A DNA stretch of 5,334 nucleotides, taken from Bacteroidales bacterium (GTDB lineage: Bacteria > Bacteroidota > Bacteroidia > Bacteroidales > UBA4181). The notes beneath the pieces are model-generated. The model saw only the letters and a list, made by a program, of their open reading frames with translations. It made no database searches and was not told the DNA's origin. Below are positions 1 to 5,294 of this stretch, in pieces. The position numbers and the translations under genes were made by a program. The stretch covers positions 1 through 5,334 of the forward strand of contig JAIRLS010000041.1 of assembly GCA_031259205.1 (NCBI GenBank), read 5' to 3'. Every line of letters begins with the position of its first letter. Position 1 is the stretch's first letter.

Positions 1-330
1 TCTATCAACGACGCTCTCGAAAAAGAACTCGCAGACAAAATCAAACCCGCAGAGGAAAATATATCGCAAGTTCAAGCCTCTATCGATGAATTGAACTCTC
101 AAAAAAAGGATAAAAAAGACGAAGACGTTCCTCAATCGTTGAAAGATGAGTTACAGGAAGCCGAAAAATCTTTAGACGAGGCTAAAAAACAAAAGGAAAG
201 CATCCTGACCGAATACGGTAAACAAAATAAACTCGCTAAACAACTGTTCGACCTCGCCCTGCTGGCTAATAACAGGCTCACAGGCGAAGAACTCGACAAG
301 TTTGTTAAACGAAGTATCGAACTGCTGTAA
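1..330 (+). CDS. htpG: Molecular chaperone HtpG (Hsp90 family), 3' end only
   Basis: The frame is open from the first base to a TAA at 328-330, giving the last 109 residues of a protein whose start lies left of the window. HtpG is the cytosolic bacterial Hsp90, an ATP-driven dimeric chaperone; this part belongs to the C-terminal dimerisation domain. The recognition rests on the ending (about residues 82-109 of the fragment), which has FDLALLANNRL, then GEELDKF and VKRSIELL, as in Bacteroides-type HtpG. It is preceded by a strongly charged, coiled-coil-like stretch rich in K, D and E (about residues 31-70), an insertion I recall as typical of Bacteroidota HtpG and absent from E. coli HtpG. The N-terminal ATPase domain cannot be seen, so activity cannot be judged. 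No eukaryotic MEEVD tail is present, as expected. A strong terminator follows directly. The alternative, an unrelated coiled-coil protein, is unlikely given the conserved ending. Confidence 0.85.
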   Translation, partial: SINDALEKELADKIKPAEENISQVQASIDELNSQKKDKKDEDVPQSLKDELQEAEKSLDEAKKQKESILTEYGKQNKLAKQLFDLALLANNRLTGEELDKFVKRSIELL

Positions 331-342
331 GAGTTAAGAGTT

Positions 343-389
343 AAGAACTAAGAATAGTTGACGCAGGCTGTTCTTAGTTCTTGTTTTTT
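343..389 (+). terminator. Intrinsic terminator of htpG
   Basis: A perfect 12-bp stem is formed by AAGAACTAAGAA (343-354) and TTCTTAGTTCTT (371-382), with a 16-base loop, followed by GTTTTTT (383-389). It starts 12 bases after the htpG stop codon. On the - strand the same hairpin lies 24 bases past the ychF stop but lacks a good T-run, so it serves the + strand best. The left arm grows out of a 7-base repeat: GAGTTAA at 331-337 and again at 338-344, then GAACTAA at 345-351. Confidence 0.85.
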
Positions 390-412
390 CTGCGCTTTTG
401 CGGTTAAAAAAA

Positions 413-1507
413 TCAGCCGATTCTAAAGTGCATCACATCGCCGTCTTGGACGACATAATCTTTTCCTTCGACGCTAATTTTTCCTGCTTCGCGGCAAGCC
501 GCTTCCGAGCCGTAGGCGATAAAATCTTCGTAGCGTATCACTTCGGCGCGGATGAAGTTTTTTTCGAAGTCGGAATGAATAATTCCTGCCGCCTGAGGCG
601 CTTTCGCGCCTTTCACGTAAGTCCATGCACGGACTTCTTTTTCGCCTGCGGTGAGATAAGTTTCGAGACCGAGCAGTTTGTATGCCGTCTTAATCAGACG
701 CGAGACGCCGGATTCGGACAGTCCCAGTTCGGCAAGGAACATTTGGCGTTCGGCGTATGTTTCGAGTTCGGCGATTTCGGATTCTATTTTCGCTGCAACA
801 ATCAGAATTTCGGCATCCTCGCCTTCGATGGATTTCCGTAGACTTTCGACATATTCGTTTCCCGTCACGGCGCTTTCTTCGTCCACATTACAGACGTAGA
901 GCACGGGTTTATCGGTCAAAAGAAAAAATTCCTTCGCGAGTTTGGCGTCCTCTTTATTGTCGGGGACAAACATTCGCGCCGATTTTCCCTGAACAAGCAT
1001 ATTTTTATATTCGAGCAGGAGTTCGCAGATTCGTTTCGCCTGTTTATCGCCGGCTTGCGCCTGTTTTTGAGTTTTTGCAAGTCTTGCTTCGACGGTTTCC
1101 AAATCTTTAATTTGCAGTTCGGCGTCAATAATTTCCTTATCCCGCACAGGGTCAACCGAACCGTCGACATGAGTGATATCGCCGTCGAAACAACGCACAA
1201 CGTGGATTATCGCATCCGTTTCGCGGATGTTTGCAAGGAATTTGTTACCCAGACCTTCGCCACGGCTGGCTCCTTTCACCAGACCCGCAATATCGACAAT
1301 TTCGACAGTTGCAGGCGTTATCTTACGGGGGTTGACAAGTTCGGCAAGTTTATTGAGCCGTTCGTCGGGGACGGTTATCACCCCGATATTCGGTTCTATC
1401 GTGCAAAAAGGAAAGTTCGCTGCCTGCGCTTTTGCGCTTGATAGAGAATTGAATAATGTTGATTTCCCGACATTGGGCAAACCTACTATTCCGCATTGTA
1501 ATGACAT
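413..1507 (-). CDS. ychF: Redox-responsive ATPase YchF (Obg-family P-loop protein)
   Basis: A complete 364-residue protein, matching the usual length of about 363. YchF/OLA1 is a cytosolic P-loop NTPase of the Obg family that prefers ATP to GTP and associates with ribosomes. Visible motifs: Walker A GLPNVGKS at 9-16, switch region around T36, G3 motif DIAG at 72-75, and a G4 position occupied by NVDE (207-210) instead of NKxD, the change that accounts for ATP specificity in this family. A coiled-coil segment lies at about 130-170, and the C-terminal TGS domain covers about 280-363, ending in the typical DGDVMHFR. Cys35 is present at the position of the redox-sensing cysteine known from E. coli YchF. 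The ATG start (1505-1507) is secure because the family begins with CGIVGLPNVGKST right after the first residues. There is no clear Shine-Dalgarno, as is common in Bacteroidota. It lies 20 bases downstream of the acyl-CoA synthetase gene on the same strand, so it is probably the last gene of that transcript; a separate promoter inside the upstream gene cannot be excluded. Confidence 0.97.
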   Translation of the reverse strand: MSLQCGIVGLPNVGKSTLFNSLSSAKAQAANFPFCTIEPNIGVITVPDERLNKLAELVNPRKITPATVEIVDIAGLVKGASRGEGLGNKFLANIRETDAIIHVVRCFDGDITHVDGSVDPVRDKEIIDAELQIKDLETVEARLAKTQKQAQAGDKQAKRICELLLEYKNMLVQGKSARMFVPDNKEDAKLAKEFFLLTDKPVLYVCNVDEESAVTGNEYVESLRKSIEGEDAEILIVAAKIESEIAELETYAERQMFLAELGLSESGVSRLIKTAYKLLGLETYLTAGEKEVRAWTYVKGAKAPQAAGIIHSDFEKNFIRAEVIRYEDFIAYGSEAACREAGKISVEGKDYVVQDGDVMHFRIG

Positions 1508-1527
1508 ATTTTGCTGCTGTATTTTAT

Positions 1528-3177
1528 TTATATTTGTTGACCTCTGTTTTTCAGTAATTCCAGTCCGACATCTTTAAGCTTAAATTTCTGAATCTTACCG
1601 CTTCCGGTTAACGGGAAGCCGTCTACAAAGAATATATGTTTCGGGATTTTATAGCGTGCGATTTGCCCTCTGCAAAAGTCTCTTACATCTTCTTCGGCAA
1701 GCGTTTGACCGTCTTTAAGGATAATGAAGGCTCCGGGGACTTCGCCGTATTTTTCGTCGGGAATAGCCGCCACCTGTACGTCTTTTATTTGCGGCATCTT
1801 GTAAAGAAATTCTTCTATCTCGCGCGGATAAATGTTTTCGCCTCCGCGGATTATTATATCCTTGATTCGACCTGTGATTCTGTAGTATCCGTTTTCGTCT
1901 TTTATGCCCAGGTCTCCGGAATGCAGCCAGCCGTTTTTGTCAATGACAATAGCCGTTGCCTGAGGATTTTTGTAATAACCTTTCATCACCAAATATCCAC
2001 GGCAACACATTTCGCCCTGCTCTCCAACGGGGCATTCTTCTCCCGTATCGGGGTTCAGCACTTTCACTTCCGTTTCGGGATAATCCTTACCGACGGTAGT
2101 ACACCGCGCTTCGAAAGGGTCTTCCAGAACCGAGTGCGTCATGCCGGGCGAGGATTCCGTCAGTCCGTAGACGCTAGTTATATGGGTGATATGCAATTTT
2201 TCGGTAACTTTCCGCATCAGTTCGATAGGACAAAGCGAACCCGCCATAATGCCGGTACGCAACGAACTTACGTCAAACAAATCGAACATAGGATGGTCGA
2301 GTTCGGCGATAAACATCGTCGGGACGCCATACAGAACCGTACATCGCTCTTTGGAAACGGAAGCCAGAACAACAAGCGGGTCGAAACGTTCGACCATCAC
2401 CTGCGTCGAGCCGTGAGTGAGGCAGCTCATTGTCGCCAAAACCACTCCGAAACAGTGGAATAGCGGTACGCAGCAGCACAGTTTGTCCTGTTGGGTAAAT
2501 TTCATGCCTTCGCCGGTGAAAAAACCATTGTTGACAATGTTGTGATGCGTGAGCATGACGCCTTTGGGGAAACCGGTCGTTCCGGAAGTATATTGCATGT
2601 TGACAACGTCGTAGCAGTTGACCGTGCGTTTTATTTCGTTGAGTTTGTCTTTGCTGTTTGTCCTGCCGAGCAGCAAGAGTTCGGCGGTATTGTACATGCC
2701 TCTGTGTTTTTCCTGACCGATATACACGACGTTTTTCACGGCAGGGAAACGTTCGCTGTTCAATTGCCCTCTCGGGCTTTCGCGCAGTTCGGGTAACATT
2801 TCGTAAACCATGTCGATATAACTGCCGTCGAAAATTCCTTCCGTTATGCAAAGCGTGTGGATGTCGGAATCTTTCAGCAGAAATTCCGCTTCGTGCAGTT
2901 TGTAGTTAGTATTTACGGTAACTAATACGGCGCCGATTTTAGCCGAAGCATACAAAATCGTCAGCCAGTCGGGCACATTTGTCGCCCAGATACCAATGTG
3001 GTCGCCCTTTTTCACGCCGATGGACAGGAATCCGTTAGCCATGTCGTCGACCCTTTTGTTATACTCCGCCCAGGTCATTCTATAATCGCGGTCAGAATAA
3101 ACAATGTATTCGTTATCAGGCGTTGTTTCAGCCCAATATTCCAGAAGTTCTCCGATAGTTTTATCTAATAAAGCCAT
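1528..3177 (-). CDS. AMP-forming acyl-CoA synthetase (ACSF2/FadD-like)
   Basis: A complete 549-residue member of the ANL adenylate-forming superfamily. These enzymes activate a carboxylic acid with ATP to an acyl-adenylate, then transfer the acyl group to coenzyme A. Motifs in order: phosphate-binding loop YTSGTTGFPKG at 196-206; PLFHCFG at 238-244; YGLTES at 337-342, contributing adenine and Mg-ATP contacts; SGDLG at 420-424, with the ribose-binding Asp422; the hinge region GRIKDIIIRGGENIYP at 436-451; and the C-terminal catalytic lysine K528 in PLTGSGKIQK. The full domain pair is intact, with no missing catalytic residue. The PLFHCFG segment and the GKIQKFKL ending resemble the medium/long-chain fatty acyl-CoA synthetase group that includes ACSF2, so a fatty acid is the likely substrate, but chain length cannot be read from sequence. 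No signal peptide is seen, so it is probably cytosolic. It sits 45 bases after the acyltransferase gene and 20 bases before ychF. Its exact physiological role (lipid recycling, uptake or special acid activation) is open. Confidence 0.93.
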   Translation of the reverse strand: MALLDKTIGELLEYWAETTPDNEYIVYSDRDYRMTWAEYNKRVDDMANGFLSIGVKKGDHIGIWATNVPDWLTILYASAKIGAVLVTVNTNYKLHEAEFLLKDSDIHTLCITEGIFDGSYIDMVYEMLPELRESPRGQLNSERFPAVKNVVYIGQEKHRGMYNTAELLLLGRTNSKDKLNEIKRTVNCYDVVNMQYTSGTTGFPKGVMLTHHNIVNNGFFTGEGMKFTQQDKLCCCVPLFHCFGVVLATMSCLTHGSTQVMVERFDPLVVLASVSKERCTVLYGVPTMFIAELDHPMFDLFDVSSLRTGIMAGSLCPIELMRKVTEKLHITHITSVYGLTESSPGMTHSVLEDPFEARCTTVGKDYPETEVKVLNPDTGEECPVGEQGEMCCRGYLVMKGYYKNPQATAIVIDKNGWLHSGDLGIKDENGYYRITGRIKDIIIRGGENIYPREIEEFLYKMPQIKDVQVAAIPDEKYGEVPGAFIILKDGQTLAEEDVRDFCRGQIARYKIPKHIFFVDGFPLTGSGKIQKFKLKDVGLELLKNRGQQI

Positions 3178-3222
3178 ATTTTTTTATATTTTATAAACCT
3201 GTATCATTATTATATATAACGA

Positions 3223-4389
3223 TTAAAATCGCCTCAACCATTTTCGCACCGGTTCGTCGTACAGTTTCAGAGCGGCATACGAAATGACAAGAGTACCGAC
3301 AAACACCATCAAGGCTTGCGGTAAAGCCTGAGCAAAAGTGTAACCCGTGTCTTTTATCCAGCCTGTATATACGTATATCAATGGATAATTGACGAGATAT
3401 ACGGGATAGGAAATATCGCCCAGAAGTTTACAGAGTTTCGAGGCGTATTTCCCTTTTACCGTGCTGCTTGCACCTAAATAGACGATGAACGGGAAAACGA
3501 ATATAATCATAGCGGCTTCGTAAAGTCCGTTCATCGACGAATGTTCTTTGGCGCCTATATGAGGCGTGAGGAAAACGGCTATCAATAAAAGGCTGCACCA
3601 AAGGAATGCGTTTTTTACATGCGTCAATTTTCCTAAGCGGTAGAGCAACAAGCCGGCAAAAAACGGATAGAACAAACGTGTGAAACCAATGCTCAAATGT
3701 TCGACGTTGAACGACCATCCGCCGGAAACATCGCCTTTTACAAACACGGTCAGATAAACAGTGGCACATGCCGACAGAAATACCAGCACGGCAAGCGCTA
3801 TCTTAGAAAATCTGCGGATAATGAGCGCGTACAGAATGTTGGCAATGTATTCGAAAAACAGCGACCATGCTGGGGCGTCCAGCGTGTGCATCTCTTCCCA
3901 GCCCCGTATGTCGGCAGAAGGCGGCGTCGGTATCAACAGTATCCCTAACAACAGGTAAAGCAGCATTTTCCATACCGGCGTTCCCGCAACTAAGGGAAAC
4001 GCTTCGGAAGCCCCGAAATAGAACAGGACGGCGCCAAAGATCATGCCGAAAATAACCATGGGATGAAGCCGGACTATACGCCGCTTGATAAAGGTTTTGA
4101 AGTCCATTTTACCCCAACGGTCATCGTATGCGTACCCGATGACAAAACCGGAAAGGACAAAAAAGAAATCTACCGCCAAATAACCGTGACCGATGATAAG
4201 GTTTTCATCGGTAAAAATGGTGTGGGTCTCAAGTATATGATAAATCACTATCATAATGGCGGCAACACCGCGTAATCCGTCGAGAATTTCGTAATGCGGT
4301 TTTGATGACGGAACAGATGGTTTTTCGTTTTTTTCATCAACTGTCCTACGAAAATGTTTTGTCTGCAATAAATTATCCATTTTTTTCAT
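3223..4389 (-). CDS. Acyltransferase-3 family integral membrane protein (OafA/YrhL-like)
   Basis: A complete 388-residue polytopic membrane protein of the acyltransferase-3 family, whose members move acyl groups (often acetyl) onto sugars of O-antigen, exopolysaccharide or other envelope glycans. A hydrophilic N-terminus of about 33 residues is followed by LDGLRG at 36-41; Arg40 and His51 form the family's R-x10-H pair in the first membrane helix. FFFVLSGFVIG (75-85) is the usual second signature, R104 and R107 form an RxxR motif in the loop RRIVRLHP, and WSLFFE lies at 175-180. About ten hydrophobic helices can be counted to the end. Near the C-terminus SYPVYLVNYP (327-336) has Asn334 where many relatives have histidine. 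There is no SGNH domain, so this is the short form. Start: the first ATG (4387-4389) is chosen, but the ATG three codons later (4378-4380) is equally possible. No sugar gene is in view, so the acceptor is unknown. It is the first gene of a probable three-gene unit and begins 24 bases from the repeat element. Confidence 0.9.
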   Translation of the reverse strand: MKKMDNLLQTKHFRRTVDEKNEKPSVPSSKPHYEILDGLRGVAAIMIVIYHILETHTIFTDENLIIGHGYLAVDFFFVLSGFVIGYAYDDRWGKMDFKTFIKRRIVRLHPMVIFGMIFGAVLFYFGASEAFPLVAGTPVWKMLLYLLLGILLIPTPPSADIRGWEEMHTLDAPAWSLFFEYIANILYALIIRRFSKIALAVLVFLSACATVYLTVFVKGDVSGGWSFNVEHLSIGFTRLFYPFFAGLLLYRLGKLTHVKNAFLWCSLLLIAVFLTPHIGAKEHSSMNGLYEAAMIIFVFPFIVYLGASSTVKGKYASKLCKLLGDISYPVYLVNYPLIYVYTGWIKDTGYTFAQALPQALMVFVGTLVISYAALKLYDEPVRKWLRRF

Positions 4390-4393
4390 GGCA

Positions 4394-4401
4394 CAAAATT
4401 A
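4394..4401 (-). promoter_or_regulatory. Possible Bacteroidota -7 promoter box for the acyltransferase gene
   Basis: Read on the - strand this is TAATTTTG, which fits the TAnnTTTG -7 box of Bacteroidota sigma factor promoters. No matching TTTG -33 box is seen at the usual spacing; that region is A-rich and made of the end of the neighbouring repeat. Transcription would begin almost at the first ATG, which would favour the ATG at 4378-4380 as the real start. A chance match in AT-rich DNA is quite possible. Confidence 0.25.
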
Positions 4402-4479
4402 ATTATTTTTTTGGTTAATTCTTTTTTTTGAGGCGCTATGAAAAACAATTCTTCTGACTTTCACTATAGCGCGAAGGTA

Positions 4480-4506
4480 GAGACGAAAGGGACAGAAGGG
4501 ACAAAA
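4480..4506. repeat. 9-bp tandem array, three units
   Basis: The units are GAGACGAAA (4480-4488), GGGACAGAA (4489-4497) and GGGACAAAA (4498-4506), following consensus GGGACRRAA. The array is shorter than the matching one in copy 2. Confidence 0.8.
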
Positions 4507-4507
4507 G

Positions 4508-4552
4508 GCGCGAATGTAAAGGCGAAAGGCTTTCGCGCTTTCAGATGAAAGC
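4508..4552. repeat. Hairpin cluster in the element's left half, copy 1
   Basis: GCGAAAG (4522-4528) pairs with CTTTCGC (4530-4536), and GCTTTC (4537-4542) pairs with GAAAGC (4547-4552) around the tetraloop AGAT. GCGCGAA (4508-4514) can instead pair with TTCGCGC (4532-4538), competing with both. All arms are conserved in copy 2, where the only change in the segment lies in the tetraloop (AGGT). Confidence 0.65.
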
Positions 4553-4574
4553 CATCCGCTTTGGATAATGCGGA

Positions 4575-4591
4575 ACGTCCTGAAAGGACGT
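4575..4591. repeat. Perfect hairpin, 7-bp stem with GAA loop
   Basis: ACGTCCT (4575-4581), GAA, AGGACGT (4585-4591). It marks the left edge of the region that differs between the copies; in copy 2 the same GTCCT and AGGAC arms are separated by 23 bases. Confidence 0.75.
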
Positions 4592-4602
4592 AACTTTCAT
4601 AA

Positions 4603-4623
4603 CCGCAGGTCAACGACCTGCGG
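4603..4623. repeat. Perfect hairpin, 9-bp stem with AAC loop
   Basis: CCGCAGGTC (4603-4611) and GACCTGCGG (4615-4623) pair completely around a three-base loop. It is present only in copy 1. The style is like REP-type extragenic palindromes, but I cannot assign it to a named family. Confidence 0.75.
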
Positions 4624-4643
4624 AAGCCTATCCATAGCTTCTG

Positions 4644-4658
4644 CTGCCTGAAAGGCAG
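4644..4658. repeat. Perfect hairpin, 6-bp stem with GAA loop
   Basis: CTGCCT (4644-4649), GAA, AGGCAG (4653-4658). It shares the core CCTGAAAGG with the hairpin at 4575-4591 and is present only in copy 1. Confidence 0.7.
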
Positions 4659-4669
4659 GACAAGTACTG

Positions 4670-4692
4670 CCTTTGACTGCGTCGATTTTCAA
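4670..4692. repeat. 23-base segment present inverted in copy 2
   Basis: This segment is the exact reverse complement of 5143-5165. Its 20-base core is bounded by TTGA and TCAA, themselves an inverted pair. Confidence 0.85.
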
Positions 4693-4856
4693 TCCGCACT
4701 GCTGCGGGAGGCCTCTTTTCCGCCGATCAGTGAACTGCGGTGATGAAAATCAAGTCTTTACAGGACATTTAAGAGGGATGGGAAAAAGCGGGAAACAAAA
4801 CACGGATGGAACAATCCAATGACCCATAGCGCCTTAGAAAAAAATTAACCTAATAA

Positions 4857-4873
4857 CATGGGAAAATCCCGTG
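4857..4873 (+). other. Small hairpin in repeat tail, copy 1
   Basis: CATGGGA (4857-4863), loop AAA, TCCCGTG (4867-4873). As RNA on the + strand it is a 7-bp stem with one U-G wobble. It lies between the element's right end and the terminator and is identical in copy 2 (5259-5275). Confidence 0.6.
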
Positions 4874-4892
4874 CAGGAGCAGTTTCTTCTTT

Positions 4893-4932
4893 AATCCCTA
4901 ACCCCTCAAATGTTAGGGATTTATTTTTTATT
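4893..4932 (+). terminator. Intrinsic terminator ending repeat copy 1
   Basis: A perfect 10-bp stem, AATCCCTAAC (4893-4902) and GTTAGGGATT (4912-4921), encloses a 9-base loop and is followed by TATTTTTTATT. The T-rich tail lies only on the right, so it acts on + strand transcripts. No + strand protein gene precedes it here, so the transcript it ends would be an RNA from the repeat itself or read-through from elsewhere. Confidence 0.75.
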
Positions 4933-5021
4933 ACTGCTGTCCGGTTAAAATTATGTGGGTTAATTCTTTTTGAGGCGCTATGAAAAACAATTCTTCTGAC
5001 CTCCACTATAGCGCGAAGGTA

Positions 5022-5064
5022 GGGACAAAAGGGACAGAAGGGACGAAAGGGGACAGAAACAAAA
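5022..5064. repeat. 9-bp tandem array, four units plus a partial one
   Basis: The units are GGGACAAAA (5022-5030), GGGACAGAA (5031-5039), GGGACGAAA (5040-5048), one extra G at 5049, GGGACAGAA (5050-5058) and a partial unit ACAAAA (5059-5064). The array is 16 bases longer than in copy 1, so a reading frame through it is not kept between the copies. Confidence 0.8.
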
Positions 5065-5142
5065 GGCGCGAATGTAAAGGCGAAAGGCTTTCGCGCTTTC
5101 AGGTGAAAGCCATCCGCTTTGGAGAATGCGGAATGTCCTGAA

Positions 5143-5165
5143 TTGAAAATCGACGCAGTCAAAGG
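5143..5165. repeat. Inverted counterpart of 4670-4692
   Basis: It lies between the GTCCT (5135-5139) and AGGAC (5163-5167) arms of copy 2, overlapping the right arm, in a place where copy 1 carries 180 bases. All 23 bases match copy 1 in the opposite orientation. Confidence 0.85.
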
Positions 5166-5258
5166 ACTTTTAAGAGGGATGGGAAGAAAGTGGGAAACAA
5201 AACACGGATGAAACCGTCCAATGACCCATAGCGCCTTAGAAAAAAATTAACCTAATAA

Positions 5259-5275
5259 CATGGGAAAATCCCGTG
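5259..5275 (+). other. Small hairpin in repeat tail, copy 2
   Basis: Identical to the hairpin at 4857-4873: CATGGGA, loop AAA, TCCCGTG. Confidence 0.6.
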
Positions 5276-5294
5276 CAGGAGCAGTTTCTTCTTT

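Larger units (their letters stand above)
4413..4850. mobile_element. MITE-like element, copy 1 (438 bp, terminal inverted repeats)
   Basis: The left end (4413-4440) and the right end (4825-4850) are imperfect inverted repeats. Both share the outer eight bases GGTTAATT, a T-rich middle of variable length, and the inner nine bases GGCGCTATG (4432-4440, with its complement CATAGCGCC at 4825-4833). No transposase is encoded. The body holds a 9-bp tandem array, nested hairpins and a 180-base cassette not present in this form in copy 2. No clear target-site duplication is visible: the left flank is a T-run and the right flank is TAATAACATG. That absence, together with shared sequence beyond the right end in both copies, makes the mobile reading tentative. 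The alternative is a structured RNA gene closed by the terminal stem. Confidence 0.55.
4413..4932. repeat. Long direct repeat, copy 1 (element plus 82-base tail)
   Basis: The duplicated unit is larger than the inverted-repeat element: identity with the second unit continues 82 bases past the right inverted repeat, through a hairpin and a terminator. The stretch 4815-4932 (118 bases) is identical to 5217-5334. The left parts (about 4413-4581 and 4958-5139) align apart from a few substitutions, the T-run and the tandem array. Confidence 0.9.
4958..5252. mobile_element. MITE-like element, copy 2 (295 bp, terminal inverted repeats)
   Basis: This is the shorter version of the same element. The left end at 4958-4982 and the right end at 5227-5252 again share GGTTAATT outside and GGCGCTATG inside. 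The 143-bp length difference from copy 1 is fully explained by 157 bases fewer in the central cassette, 16 bases more in the 9-bp array, three fewer T in the left T-run and one extra base near 5185. The rest aligns with scattered substitutions, several of them in hairpin loops. Confidence 0.55.

Noticed and set aside
391..412. Separate intrinsic terminator for ychF on the - strand
   Set aside because: The only inverted pair is a 3-bp CGC/GCG around AAAA, too weak, and the T-run lies before it and not after.
398..841. Open frame on the + strand opposite ychF
   Set aside because: It is antisense to the well-conserved C-terminal part of YchF, has no recognisable domain, and its openness reflects codon use of the real gene.
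1508..1527. Promoter or terminator between the acyl-CoA synthetase and ychF
   Set aside because: The 20-base gap holds neither a hairpin nor a TAnnTTTG box.
1636..2463. Long (275-codon) open frame on the + strand opposite the acyl-CoA synthetase
   Set aside because: It lies fully inside an intact, motif-complete gene on the other strand and shows no family features of its own.
4390..4932. Riboswitch or leader of the acyltransferase gene
   Set aside because: The terminator and tail hairpins are oriented on the + strand, away from the acyltransferase, and no known aptamer core is recognised.
4845..5162. An open frame of about 105 codons on the - strand inside the repeat, with FxP-type tripeptide repeats
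   Set aside because: It spans the end of copy 1, the spacer and half of copy 2. The proline/phenylalanine repeats are just the 9-bp array read in frame. The equivalent frame in copy 1 is broken by a 16-base length difference and a TAG, so no coding constraint is seen.
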